From the NCBI RefSeq assembly GCF_009870125.1, contig NC_046683.1, forward strand, positions 16,997,001 to 17,061,000: a stretch of DNA of 64,000 nt, given 5' to 3'. Below the pieces are notes generated by a model, which saw nothing but the letters and a program-made list of their open reading frames with translations, ran no database searches and was not told the origin of the DNA. The stretch comes from Drosophila pseudoobscura (Eukaryota > Arthropoda > Insecta > Diptera > Drosophilidae). Shown here one piece after another: positions 11,201-22,700 of this stretch; the first letter of the stretch is position 1; each line of letters begins with the position of its first letter. The position numbers were made by a program, and so were the translations under genes.

Positions 11201-14200
11201 AACAAACAGCTGGTGCCGAAGTGCAAAGCATTTCGCACTTTGAACTTCCCACAAAACACACACACACACGCAAAAAAGACCACGTAAACCCACAGAAAAT
11301 GGGTGTGCGTGTGTGTTGGAGTATCAGGCAGCGTGCGTAATATTATTACTTACTCCATTCCTTGGCCACCTTGCCATCCTTGGTGATTTTATAGACAAAC
11401 ACACCATTCACAGCCTTGGCCTTAGCCTCGTTCTCCTTCAGGCCATCGATGATTTTCTGGAAAACGGCATCCGACTGTAGACTCATGTTTGGTTGGAGTA
11501 TTTTTTGCTAGTTTCTCGGGGACGGTGCTGTTGTTTTACAAAAGAAAATGTTAATTTATTTTTCCCAAATTGGAAGAGGGCCCCAAACACGAACGGGGGA
11601 CAAATGCTTACGCCGTGAATAGAAGAATGAGCCAGACGCGTGCAGAGTCGTTGGTTTTATTGTCTCTCTTGTTCCTCCGCATTCGCCTGTGCCTTGAGGC
11701 GAGATAGCGATAGTGCGGGCAGCAGTGCATCTATTTTTTTAAATGAAAAAGTAGCGTTTTTTTGTGGAGAAAAATAGCCATTTTTTTGTCACAACAAATT
11801 TATTTTATTTATTCATAAAATGTGCATTGTTTTATTTATTTCGACCAATTCGTCCAGTCCATTGTACCAATGCGTACTTGTACTTTTATATATGTATCTA
11901 TTTTAAATAGCTACATTTGAGGCTTAACAATTTCGAAAGTTTTACAGCAATCAAACTTTAAAAATAGCCAGAGCTAGCTAAAAAAAAGCTGAATGGGCAA
12001 CACTGGTGCGGCGAGAGCCGGTATACACACGGGTGGTTCTCTCACTCCCGTTGGTTTTGTGATGTTGTGCTCTCTCGCTCACCGCCGGCCAGCTGATGGA
12101 ACAGTAACACCAAGAGGTGCGAAAATGGAATCAAATCAAAAGTTTGTAGCTAATTTATGCCAACAGGTTGTTTTCGGTGGCAAAAAACTAGTGCAAGTCG
12201 TTAATTAGTTTAAGTATGTTCTTCTGACAATTAATTAATTCATGGCTATTTCACAAACTAAATTAATTCCAAAGTGGAATTCGTTTTTCGCTCTTTCTCC
12301 ACTGTGCAGTTGTGTGGAGTTTAGACTTTAACATTTACCTATCGCACTTAACAGCGAATGTTAAGAGAAACTGTTATCGACTGTTGCTGTTACCAGGCTG
12401 TGGACCTCCGGAACAAAGTGCGCAACGAATTTGAAATGCCCATAAAACAGCAAGATAAGAAGGCTTGAAGTGGCCAGATAGTGCCCGCGCCCGCTGCACG
12501 AAAGGAATTATTTTTAACAAAAAATTGCGTGTATTTTATCAATTGCTAAATGCCACCCTTCTCTATGCCTTGGAGGCGTCCTCAAACGTCTCTGGGTCGA
12601 GGCCAGCCTTCTTCATTTCAACGGCAATGGAGAACAAGTAATCGTAGCACTCAGATCTGTTTGAGGAAGCAAAGTTAGCAAGCCTTTCGGCAGTTTAATC
12701 CATTTGTAACTCACATGGCTTTGGCCTTCTCCCAGGTCTGGCCCCATACATAGACACCGTGGCGTCTGACCAGAACGGCACTGCAGCCGGGATGCTCCAT
12801 CATGGCCGCGTACATGCTATCGGCCAGGTCACGTTCGTGGGGCGTGTTCTCGATGATGGGCACCACCAATTGCTCGTCATATTGCAGATAACGCTTGTCC
12901 GCATCATCGTATACGCCCTTGATCATCTCCAGGTGCGTGCAGCGGAAGGTTTTCCCCGGCCACAGGAGCGTGGCCATCACTGCATGCTGGGAGTGGGTGT
13001 GTATGACGGCACCGGCATTGCGGTGTCGATAGGCCAGCATAAAGAGTGGTGTGCACTGGCTCTTTTTCAATTCCCGGATCTCGGGCGGCATTTGCAGGTC
13101 CTTGCCATCGATATCCTGAACAAACAGATCCTCCGGTTGCATGCGCTCCTTCTGCACCCCCGACGGGGCAATGTAGATCTCATCGCTATGGTTGGTAATC
13201 GTTAGATCTGTCCACCGTTGCAGTGTCAGGTGGTTTTGTACTCACTTCAATTTAATGCTCATGCCGCCGCCGGTGCCGGTCACCCAGCCCAGGTGATAGA
13301 ATTGCCTGCATAGCGCCGGAATCAGGCGCCTCGGATGATCTTCTGGCAAATCCTTAAAGATTGAACAAGACATTGTAATCTACAGCGCGATGAGACTACC
13401 AGATAAGGCAAGATTAAGTTTCCAAAAGACAAATCTCAAATGTAAACAAAATGTTAGTGTCGACAAACGCTGCTATCGATTATGCAGCTACATCCCTGAT
13501 GAAATAGTGTTGACACCTCTCTTTTAGTCCCCTCATTTGCCGCGCGTTTTGCTAATTTGATTTTCAATTTCACTATTTTCAGAAATTACGTAAGATGAAT
13601 GCTGAAATTGGCAAGGCTTCGTACAAGCTTCACCTCTTCACGTCCGAGATTATGCACTTCATCCATCAAATGCAATATTACGTACTGTTCGAGGTCATCG
13701 AATGCAATTGGGTGGAGTTGCAGAAGCAAATGCAGCAGGCGACCGGACTAGATGAGATTCTCGATGCCCATGAGAAGTTCCTTGAGACCATTACCGTGGG
13801 ATGTTTTATCAATTCGGTGACCGACAAGGAACGGCACCTGGAAACCGTCTTCGAGAACATTATAGCCCTGGAAATCTGGCAGGCCAGCTTCTACAAAGAT
13901 TGCTTCAAGGAACAAAATGCCCGCGATGACTTAGAAAAGAAAATTGCCGCCTCCGAGGAGGAGGGTCGCTTTGGCGTGACCACAGAAGAGAAAATGGAAC
14001 GGGACCAGGAGCGGAAGATGTTTGAGCAGAAGCTGATTATCGCCTGTCGCGGACTCAGTGACATTTCCTGTGCCTATGAGAAGGCAGTGAGTGGCTTTAT
14101 GATGTGCCTCAATTCCAGCGAAGATCCACAACTGCAGCTCTTCGGCACAAGGCTCGATTTCAATGAATTCTACAAGAAGCGTGACACCAATCTCAGCAAG

Positions 14201-14314
14201 CCCCTTACCTTCGAGCATATGCGCATGAGCAATGTGTACAATAGCAATAAGAATAATTCAACAGGTAGTCGTTTCGTGATCAATTCCCAGGCATCATCAT
14301 CGCCGGCAATGTAA
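8266..14314 (+). CDS. l(1)dd4: l(1)dd4 / Dgrip91, gamma-tubulin complex protein GCP3
   Basis: Five exons: 8266-8392, 8470-9840, 9899-10091, 10152-10473 and 13583-14314. Every junction is GT-AG and in phase, giving 914 codons, close to the known size of Dgrip91. It has the GCP3-type N-terminal grip domain ([63 protein letters not shown]) and the C-terminal gamma-tubulin-binding domain ([57 protein letters not shown]). These motifs fit GCP3 better than GCP2. It nucleates microtubules at centrosomes as part of the gamma-tubulin small and ring complexes. The last intron (3109 bp) contains two antisense genes. ATG 8266 is the first Met in frame after the promoter. Confidence 0.93.
10914..11486 (-). 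CDS. CG11151: Small SCP2-domain protein (CG11151-like), nested in l(1)dd4
   Basis: Two exons, 11354-11486 and 10914-11128, with donor GTAAGT and acceptor TTTCTAG. They join as [15 protein letters not shown] and give 115 residues, the size of a stand-alone SCP2 domain. The sequence starts [19 protein letters not shown] and shows the sterol-carrier fold motifs [32 protein letters not shown], and the closing [20 protein letters not shown]. The C-terminus DAKL is not a clear SKL-type peroxisome signal, so the compartment is uncertain. The family binds fatty acids, acyl-CoA and sterols in a hydrophobic tunnel. It is transcribed against its host gene. The orthologue name is from memory. Confidence 0.88.
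11487..12562. other. Spacer between the two nested genes
   Basis: This holds the SCP2 gene's upstream region. A GAGAGCC/CTCTCGCTC-rich, less AT-rich patch lies around 12000-12110, possibly a promoter. The rest (12130-12400) is AT-rich. I see no further coding exon. Confidence 0.5.
12563..13373 (-). CDS. CG11134: Methylthioribulose-1-phosphate dehydratase (MtnB/APIP), nested in l(1)dd4
   Basis: Three exons: 13246-13373, 12715-13185 and 12563-12656, giving 230 residues. Junctions are GT-AG and in frame ([14 protein letters not shown] and KAM/KA/I/SECYDYL). This is a class II aldolase/adducin-fold enzyme of the methionine salvage pathway, which dehydrates 5-methylthioribulose 1-phosphate in the cytosol. 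The metal site is complete: His105 and His107 (HTHSQHA), Glu129 (HLEMIKG) as general acid/base, and His185 ([10 protein letters not shown]). The GTGGGMSIK and [15 protein letters not shown] signatures are typical. Length is normal for the family. A TATCGAT element about 100 bp upstream (13474-13480) may be its promoter. It lies head to tail with the SCP2 gene, about 1.1 kb upstream of it on the minus strand. Confidence 0.93.
13474..13480 (-). promoter_or_regulatory. DRE-like element (TATCGAT) upstream of the MtnB gene
   Basis: A seven-base DRE match 100 bp upstream of the nested enzyme's start codon. It also lies 100 bp before the last l(1)dd4 exon, so it is inside the host intron. Confidence 0.45.
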
Positions 14315-15264
14315 CGGTTGGTATTGGATCGCTTGTCGCGTTCAATCATAGTCAACCCACCATATTCACGTGTCAATAAGAAAATCAACCACAACGGCGG
14401 CGACAACGATGTGGACATTTTCCATATAAACTATGATATTAGACCGGGGGGCTCCTGTAGTTGCGGAATATTATAGATATTAGAAACAGGCTAGGTCTCA
14501 CAATTCTGCTAAGTGTGATCTGTACGAACAGCACGACAGAATCTCATTTACTCATCATGATATAATGATGATGATCGAAACAAACGCTTCGAAGAATCTG
14601 GCACAATCTATCCAGCATTTTAGTCTAATTTGGTTGCTATAAGCGATCCGATAGAGAATCGAGAATAAGTATTGAAATTAATTATTAAAATGAAGTATTG
14701 AAATTAATGATAATTATTAGTATTACGAATGATAATACTAAAAAAAATGCTTTGGAATGTTGAGTATTGTGAATTGAAATATGAGTACAGGAACGTTTTT
14801 AAATGGAAATTTTTTAAACAGCGCACATTTTTTCGGACTGAAGAAATTTTTGAGCTTACTTTGACTATTTTTTTTTTTCAGATTATACGGTGTAAATAGG
14901 AAGAATTAGTTTAAAAAAACTTGGAAGAATGTTTTCATTTTTCCACAAATGTTTTGGTTAGTTGTTGAAAAGAATCAGAGTATTTAAAGTTTTAAAGGAG
15001 TCCGAACGTTTTAAAATATACATGTTTTAAATTGTTGTTGGCCAGCGGTAATTAAAATAAATGTTAAGTTGCAAAAAAAAAATATTTTATTTTGATTTTT
15101 TTGAACACTTGGTATATTTTAATCTTAAACCGTCGATATATCGACCTTTTCATCGAAATTTTTGTTAAATAAATTCTCGTTATAAAGGGTTCGTTTTTTA
15201 AATTTTTGTTTAAAGTGGACTGCTTACAAATTGAGAATAAATCAATCCGAATCAATCTCAACCA

Positions 15265-15620
15265 GCGGTATATTTTTTAACTTATTAGCACGGAATTTGG
15301 TAACGGAACGCTAGATGGAACCAACTAACTTGGAAAATGATCGCTCTAAACTTAATATATTAGCACAAAAAATATTATACAGATAGTCCAATCCAGTTCG
15401 GAGAGATTTGTAATTTTGTACGCCAACCTCAACGACCGCTTCAGTTTTTATAACGTGACGACAGTCATATTTTGTCTTTGTCTTTAAAACCGTAAGTTCG
15501 ATTCTTGTAATTTTTTGGTGAATATATACACATGGTAATGGACCATTGAATTAGAATAATTTTTCAAAATTTTTTGTACGAATGTAACGTAACGTCAGAA
15601 TGGAAGTGCCCTTATGTATA
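15265..15620 (+). repeat. Dispersed repeat, copy 1
   Basis: Matches 57600-57915 in the same orientation. Shared blocks in order are CGGAATTTG(G/T)TAAC, a TATACAGATAGT block, AATTTTGTACnCCAACCTCA, TTTTATAACGT or TTTGTAACGTGACG, and GTACGAATGTAACGT followed by CAGAATG. Copies are diverged with indels. No coding sequence is visible; the class is unknown. Confidence 0.75.
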
Positions 15621-15873
15621 TTTCTAATGTCTGCCTGCACAAGAGAACGATTAACCCATTATAAGCCAGTGGGTATTAAAAAACACTCGACGAAAGTTAA
15701 GAAATATGAAGAATTTTAGCGCAGTTCGGGTGAAAGATGTCGTTGAAATTTTGAAAGAGAATTTATAAATCTACAAGAAGAATTTACAGACAGAATTATT
15801 TTCCACGGTTAAGCTCATGTTGTTGACCTGTTTTATTAGAGGGCGGTTAGGTCGGATAAGTTCGTTTTTTTCA

Positions 15874-15932
15874 TCGGTATATTTCCGAGGATTAGACCGT
15901 ATATCTTGTTAATAAATTCGCGCTCACACTGA
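15874..15932 (+). repeat. Degenerate copy of the GGTATATTT/GACCGTATATCTT promoter cassette
   Basis: Reads CGGTATATTTCCGAGGATTA then GACCGTATATCTTGTTAATA, ending in a CTCACACTG half-motif. It has the same order and orientation as the garnet promoter 700 bp downstream, but the DRE is lost. Confidence 0.65.
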
Positions 15933-16519
15933 TTTTCTTGCCATTTTAGACACACTCCTTGCATATTTGCATATTTTCATAGTTTTTTCTAGTATTTTTT
16001 AAGACGAGTTATGGACCTTCACCTCCCCGACCAAAGCGCCAATGTATAAATCGTGCAGAAATGCTATTTAGAGCCATTACCTAGGCCATACCGAATACTA
16101 ATTTGTAATCTGCATCTAATTCCTGCCCGTTTGCCATTAGAATTTGGTCTTTTTCCAAAAAATATCAGAAAAAAGGTATGTCAAATGTGTGTCTTGGCGG
16201 TTTTCATACTGGCGCTTCCATGGAGCTTGTATGAAAAAACGGCAATGCCAGTTGGTTTAAAATATTAAAAAATACTACAAAAAAGTATAAAACAGGAAAC
16301 AAATTATCTGTGTGCTTTTTAAAAATATATAACTAATATAATATATATATAATATATAACTATAATCTGAATTGAGTTTTGACCTTGTTTCAACCTTATG
16401 TTATAAAAAATCCAATAAAGATGAGAAGATTCCAAGATGAGAACTTAAAAGTAGCCAGCCTTGTAGGAAAATGATTCGTCAATTGCATAAAATTACGTGT
16501 TCAGTGTGAGGGTCCTAGC

Positions 16520-16670
16520 TAGATATTCAAACGAATATTGAAATCGTTGAGTACTTGAATACACTAATATATTACGGTATATTTTGAAGCTGAGACGTAT
16601 TTTCGGTATATTTCTGAGGGTCAGACCGTATATCTTATCGATAAATCCTGTGATAAAATCACACTGTTTG
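16520..16670 (+). promoter_or_regulatory. garnet promoter cassette with DRE
   Basis: Two GGTATATTT elements (from 16575 and 16604), the block GGGTCAGACCGTATATCTTA, and a perfect TATCGATA at 16636-16643, followed by a TCACACTG half of motif 1. It is nearly identical to the cassette upstream of l(1)dd4. It sits about 185 bp upstream of the garnet ATG. Confidence 0.7.
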
Positions 16671-16824
16671 CAAGTGCAGAAAAAAGAAAACAAAACAGAA
16701 AAAGACGGAAGAAGTGTGCTGCCGGTGACAGAATTGCGAATATATATATAATAAAATCAGTGTCTGCTGCTGGCCCCACAATACAGCTAAAATTGCAACC
16801 AAACGATAGCAGCACACCACGAAT

Positions 16825-18557
16825 ATGGCATTAAAAAAAGTGAAGGGAAATTTTGAGCGTATGTTTGATAAAAACTTAACAGATCTGGTGCGCGGCATAA
16901 GGAACAACAAGGATAATGAGGTAAGCCCTGGGTTTGTTGTTACTGCTCCAGTGCTTGAGTGCACCCACTCCCACTCCGCGCACATAATCCGGAGTCCTCT
17001 AATTACAACTTGCTAATTGGCTGACAAATTTCGTTTGCATTAAGGGAATTTTGTTAGAGTTTGTAAGAGTCGCGTACGTGTGCGTGTTTGTTGTATGTCT
17101 CATTGTGTATGTGTGTGCGTTGGCATCTGCCAACAATGCAAAAGGAAAAGAACATACATAGTCTCTCTTTGCCCCCCACAACAACTCCCGCCACTCAATT
17201 AGCGGCATTTCGCTTAGGCCCTAATGCTTTTATGTCAATTTCAGACCAATTTCCCTTCACGGCAGCACTGGCCTGCCTTGGCTGATGGGTGGAAAAGGAG
17301 GTTGAATGATGGTAGGCCTGACGGCGCACGTTTTATCAAATATTTACCCATGTAAATTCCCCTAGAGAGAGCTTTGCTCTTGGTCCTTATCAGCTGTGCT
17401 GTGGCCCCCCTCTCGCACAGATGTTTGAATTTGTTCTGCTTGTGTGCATGTTTTCTCTTTGCTTTGCCTTTCCCCCGTCAGGATAGATAGTCTCTCTGAT
17501 GGATCCACTAACTGTTCCTTAAGCTCTCTCCATCTCTCTCTCTCTCTCTGGTTGAACTTATTGCAATGCACTCACGTATGGTGTATGGTCTCTTTTCCTC
17601 TTTCTCCCGTTTTTTCTTTCTCTCGATGACGCCAACAATGTTCAAATTGGGGCGTAGTGAGAGGGACCCATGATTTATCCAGAGCAGGAATAAGACGGGC
17701 CTCAAAGCAACTTTTTGTCTATTTGTACTCGCAGATTTTGCATTTGTTTTGTTGGCCTCTTTGGCCTTCCCATTAATTTCATATTATACCCTTCAAAAGA
17801 GAGAGAGAGAGAGAAAGTATTATGATTTAGATGAGTTCTTTGCCTCGCAGAACAGGAAGATCGGAAAAGATTGCCAAAGATAGGCCCATTCAAATGATTT
17901 CTTACAGTCGAATACAATCGAAATTCTATAATATCCATCTGTATGGCTATGAAAACTTTGGTGCCCAGGATCACTCCTTGGCCAATCGTTACAAAGAACG
18001 CACAACAGCATTCAGGAATTCCATGAACAGTGCCTGGTATTTGGCAGATGATTTAAAGATGTGGCTTTTTGGGTATACGAGGAGACTAAGGAAACACGAG
18101 TACGGAGTGCGGAAACACGAGTACGATGTATTGTGTATTTGTAGCTGGGAAAGCACCTGTAATTCCCATAAAAACTGCGAGTTCTCTGTATCCAAATGAA
18201 GGGGAGAGGTGTCTTCTTTACAGGCCCATACCCATTTATTCAAAATACTGAGCTCCAGCTTTTTTCATTGTAAACCGAGGCTCGCCCATCTTTTTGACGT
18301 GTCCAATTGGCAGAAAAAAGTCTTTAAAAACGTAATGAATTGCAGTATCACGTAGAATAGAGTATTACATAAGGGTAAAGTAGAGCAGAGAATCCAACGA
18401 TCGATCTTAAAGGGTATCAAAAGGTTCGGTCCCCTGAATTTAGTCTTTCATTCTTATTTTCTGATTCCACGTCGTCGTCATGCTAGAAAGAGAGAGAGAG
18501 GGAGAGGGAGAAGAAATTCACAAATTGCTGATTTATGCCTTGGTATTTGTATTAATT

Positions 18558-18591
<34 letters not shown>

Positions 18592-19712
18592 GGGTGGTAT
18601 TGAGGGGGTTGCACTGATAGCCCCCAAGAATATATTTCGGTTTTATTTTGCTGTCTTGCACATTTATTCGGTGTACAATATATTATATTAAATATATGTA
18701 CTTTTTTCTATTGCAGGCCAAATACATATCGACATGCATTGAGGAGATCAAACAGGAGCTGCGACAGGACAATATCAGCGTCAAATGCAATGCCGTGGCC
18801 AAGCTAACCTACGTAAGTCCTCCCAGCCCACCTACCAAAGGGCGATTCAAGAGCCCTTCTCGTTCGAGTGTGGAATTAGCCAAGAAGAATGCCCTCGCAT
18901 AATGTCTAAGCCTGGGCCCCATTCAAGGACCATCCATTCTGCACTTGAATTTTGCTACAAAATTGCCAGCAGGCACAATGCACTCCCGGCCATGAGGCAG
19001 AGGGCAGGGGAAGGGACAGGGGCCCATGGGGGGGCCCTTGCATGCAAGTCCTCACAAGAAAGGCTTCGAAGTTCGCGTACCCTGGAAGGCTCACGTAGGC
19101 CTATATTGCAAATATTCTGGTTACAGCAAACTGTTTCATTAACAGTTAATTAATCTGTATACAAAAAATTGGTAGCAATAAGAAATGTTAAAGCTATTCA
19201 GTTGAGATTTATTTGTGTTAAATTATCATGCCCTCCTCTTGAAGGGTATTGCCGTGCGAGAAACAAGCGAGCGAATAGGTGGAAGAACAATAAAAAACAA
19301 AAAACAAAGCCTAGAAGAAGAGAACAAATACTGGGGGGAAAGGGGTGGGAGGGGGGAGGGAGGGAATAGCAAAACAACTGCAATACTTACAAGCAAGGAA
19401 GAAAGTGCTCCTCTCGATGCCCGACTGCTTTGATACCCTTTTGCAGATTGATTATTTATTTGAAACAACTTGGGCACAAATCTGGGGACATGATCAAGAA
19501 GAAACAATTTGCAAAATGCAGATAAGAGATTTGTGTGGTGCTTAGAGTTCTAGTGAATGGAACTTCGACTACTCCGCGCCGGTCATCAAGGGTATCAAAA
19601 GGAGAATGAGGTGGTGAAGGGTGAACAATGGTTGTAGAAAAAAGTTGGCAAAAACTAACAAGCCAGCAATACAGGAAGCCACTGATGTTCCCCCACGAGA
19701 GAGAGAGAGAGG

Positions 19713-19743
<31 letters not shown>

Positions 19744-22700
19744 AGGGAGAGGGTGATGGTTGGGTGTGGGAGACAGATTTCTACGCTAACGAGTCCTTGA
19801 GCATATTCTTAAACACACACACGCACACGCACCCCCACTCCCATTCTGTATAAAAAAGATAAATAGAAAAATGTTAATATTTATTGATTTGCACTCGACA
19901 GATACAAATGCTGGGCTACGACATCTCCTGGGCAGGCTTCAACATCATCGAGGTGATGAGCTCGTCACGTTTCACCTGCAAGCGTATCGGCTATCTGGCA
20001 GCCAGTCAATGCTTTCATCCCGACAGCGAGGTAAGGCGATGTGTTCAATGAAGGATGAGGATACGTGACCCAGGCAGAGAGAGAGAGTTTGTGCCGAGTG
20101 GCATCCACGGCACGTGAGATATTTAGTCGGAAGAAATTACCCAAGGGTATTACCGTACATTGAATGTTATTGTAAAACAAAACAAATTTCTAAGAAATTT
20201 CCTGGCATCTACCGGGAAGTCTTGGCTTCTCCAGGACAGGGAGGATATTCCAATGCTTGTGGCCACCTGTAAGCGCGCCTGTAGAGAAGCAATTCAAGCT
20301 CCTAACAGACAGCACGTGGCAATTAGTGCCACGATGTCGCATAACTCGGCAAACATGGCCGAACATAATTAGAAAGCGCACTTCTGAGCTCTGCAAGCTC
20401 ATCAGAAAAAGGTACAGCGCCGCAGACTGGGTGCCCCCTACAATGATTTCAGCCATAGCTGTAGAGACGAGAAAGAGGAGGAGACCGTGGAAAACCTGTT
20501 CTGCTCTGTGTCCAGCTCCCAGTAGAAAAATACTACAACACTTGGCCTCGACGTTTCAGAAATGTCCACAATATGTCCCAGAAGGATGTCCCAGCTTACG
20601 GCTAGGATAACTGCTGACATCAGGTCTCACGACGGGGCCGGTTTGGGACGGGCTCCTAGCGAGTCTCCCCCAAAAAGGGATAAACACTTCATTCAATCCC
20701 GGTAAAGGTTTAAGGGATAGTGTTAAGCTAGTACCACAATCAGATCAGTCATTGTGATGTGCTCTAACGTGGTTGTAGCATTACCGCACCCTCTTGGGAA
20801 GGGTTTTGCAGTTGTAGCTGCCAGAATCCTCAATGCTCCTGTGTCCGCGTTCAAATTTAGCAATCCAAAATCAGCAATTGTTGATGTTCCTGGCTAAGAG
20901 TCCACCCGTATCATTAATCAAGATACTAGTATCTAATCAAGACACTAATAACTGATTAAGAAAAGTTTTTATTCATTATAAGAAATGTTAGACAGTCGCC
21001 GTAGATAGTGGTTTCTACTGGTTTCCATTTTCCGTTCGCTTATGGGAAATTTGAACAGCAAATCAATGTCAAATCACACCAGAAGAGTAGGAAGGTAAAG
21101 GCCTTTCTTGAAGATTTAAAGAAGTTCCTTCAAGGAATGTTCTAGATCACAGATCTAGAAATAGTTATGAGACGATTTCTAGTCCTAATCCGAAATAGTT
21201 ATACCCTGATTCCTGATTCGAAATACTGCTACAAATAATGCGCCATCACTTCTTATAGCTGCTCATGCTGACGACGAACATGATACGCAAGGATCTCAAT
21301 TCACAGAATCAGTATGATGCTGGTGTGGCGTTAAGCGGCCTAAGTTGTTTCATATCGCCCGATTTGTCCCGCGATCTGGCCAATGATATTATGACACTGG
21401 TAAGGAGGCGGTGCAGCAATCAACAAAGAGAAACCACTCTACGTTTATTCAATTTATTTTCCTCCTTTAGATGAGCTCTACGAAACCCTATCTGCGCATG
21501 AAAGCCGTCCTAATGATGTATAAAGTATTTCTACGCTATCCCGAAGCACTGAGACCTGCCTTTCCAAAACTCAAAGAGAAACTGGAAGACCCCGATCCAG
21601 GTTCAGAATTTAAAAACGAATCCATTCAGTCGTGATCCTCTTTATAATGGTGTTGTGTTTTCGGTTTTGCAGGTGTTCAATCCGCTGCCGTGAATGTCAT
21701 TTGTGAATTAGCGCGTAAGAATCCAAAAAACTATTTACCTTTGGCGCCAATCTTCTTCAAGCTGATGACCACCTCGACCAACAATTGGATGCTGATCAAG
21801 ATCATAAAGCTGGTGAGCGTCGTTTTAAACCACAACTCCTCCCGCTCCCTCTCCCCCGCCCCCGATTATGTATCTTTCCCCCCCACCAATTCACAAGAGA
21901 TTTATCATTTGGTATTCCATATATATTCTATTTCTATCCATGGACATTCTGCCATGTCCTTAAAATATACAAATGAACTCTTGTCTGAACGAAAACAAGT
22001 TTAATTAACACTAAAACTACTCCTCCTCCTTCCCTCTGCTCCCCCTCCAACTGCCTACTCCAAACACCAAATAAAAATACAAACCAAAACCAATTAACAA
22101 AATGAAATATATATATATATATGTATGTATACAAAAATACAATCAAAAATACAAATTCAAATGAATTTTAGTTCGCGAGCCTCACGACTATTGAACCGGC
22201 GCTGGGACGCAAATTGACTCAGCCCCTAATCGAAATTATTTCCAGGTTTTTATCGGCGCGCTTTTATTTATTTATCTGAAAAAAAAAAAAACAAACAAAC
22301 AAAACGACAAATCCAGAAAATAAAACCAGCACGCGCTTTGAGTTACTCCTTACGCATTTTACTATATATTTCCAATTTAGTTTATTGTTTTTTAGTTGGT
22401 TTATATCTTGTTTAAACGAAGGCCACACAGTTGTTGCTAAACTGAATTTAGTGTTGGTTTTCATTTCGTATCTCCTATGATTTGAAGGTGCAATTACTGC
22501 AAGGGCAGAGGCTCTGGCCTCTCTCCCTTCATTGATTGTCTCTCATCGATTACAATTGCTCCCAGCATCCATATCACACACACACACCCACATGAGCGTC
22601 GTGATTGATTATTATTGTTAAGTTTTATGTATATTTGTATTGAATTATTCGAAATTTACGATGAAACACCCCACACCCACACAACACACCCCACACATGA

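Larger units (their letters stand above)
10474..13582 (+). other. l(1)dd4 host intron containing two nested genes
   Basis: Donor AAG/GTGAGT at 10474 and acceptor TATTTTCAG ending at 13582. The intron splits the C-terminal domain between NGK and KLRKMN, and holds complete genes on the minus strand at 10914-11486 and 12563-13373. The remainder is AT-rich, with no other coding signal. Confidence 0.9.
14315..16824. other. Intergenic region l(1)dd4-garnet, repeat-rich
   Basis: Starts with the l(1)dd4 3' UTR (a candidate ATTAAA signal at 14684-14689). Then very AT-rich DNA with no coding potential, a dispersed repeat copy (15265-15620), a promoter-cassette relic (15874-15932), and the garnet promoter (16520-16680). 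Confidence 0.7.

Noticed and set aside
8265-14314. Assignment of the gamma-tubulin gene to GCP2 (Grip84)
   Set aside because: The motifs [24 protein letters not shown] and RLWHDK...GKSINFL, and the 914-residue length, fit GCP3 / Dgrip91 (l(1)dd4) better.
13595-14314. A separate 239-residue gene starting at Met 13595
   Set aside because: It is the last exon of l(1)dd4. The sequence continues the GCP C-terminal domain and the acceptor at 13582 is in phase with the donor at 10474.
17831-18199. 122-codon frame in garnet intron 1
   Set aside because: No recognisable family, contains a short direct duplication, and no exon signals connect it to anything.
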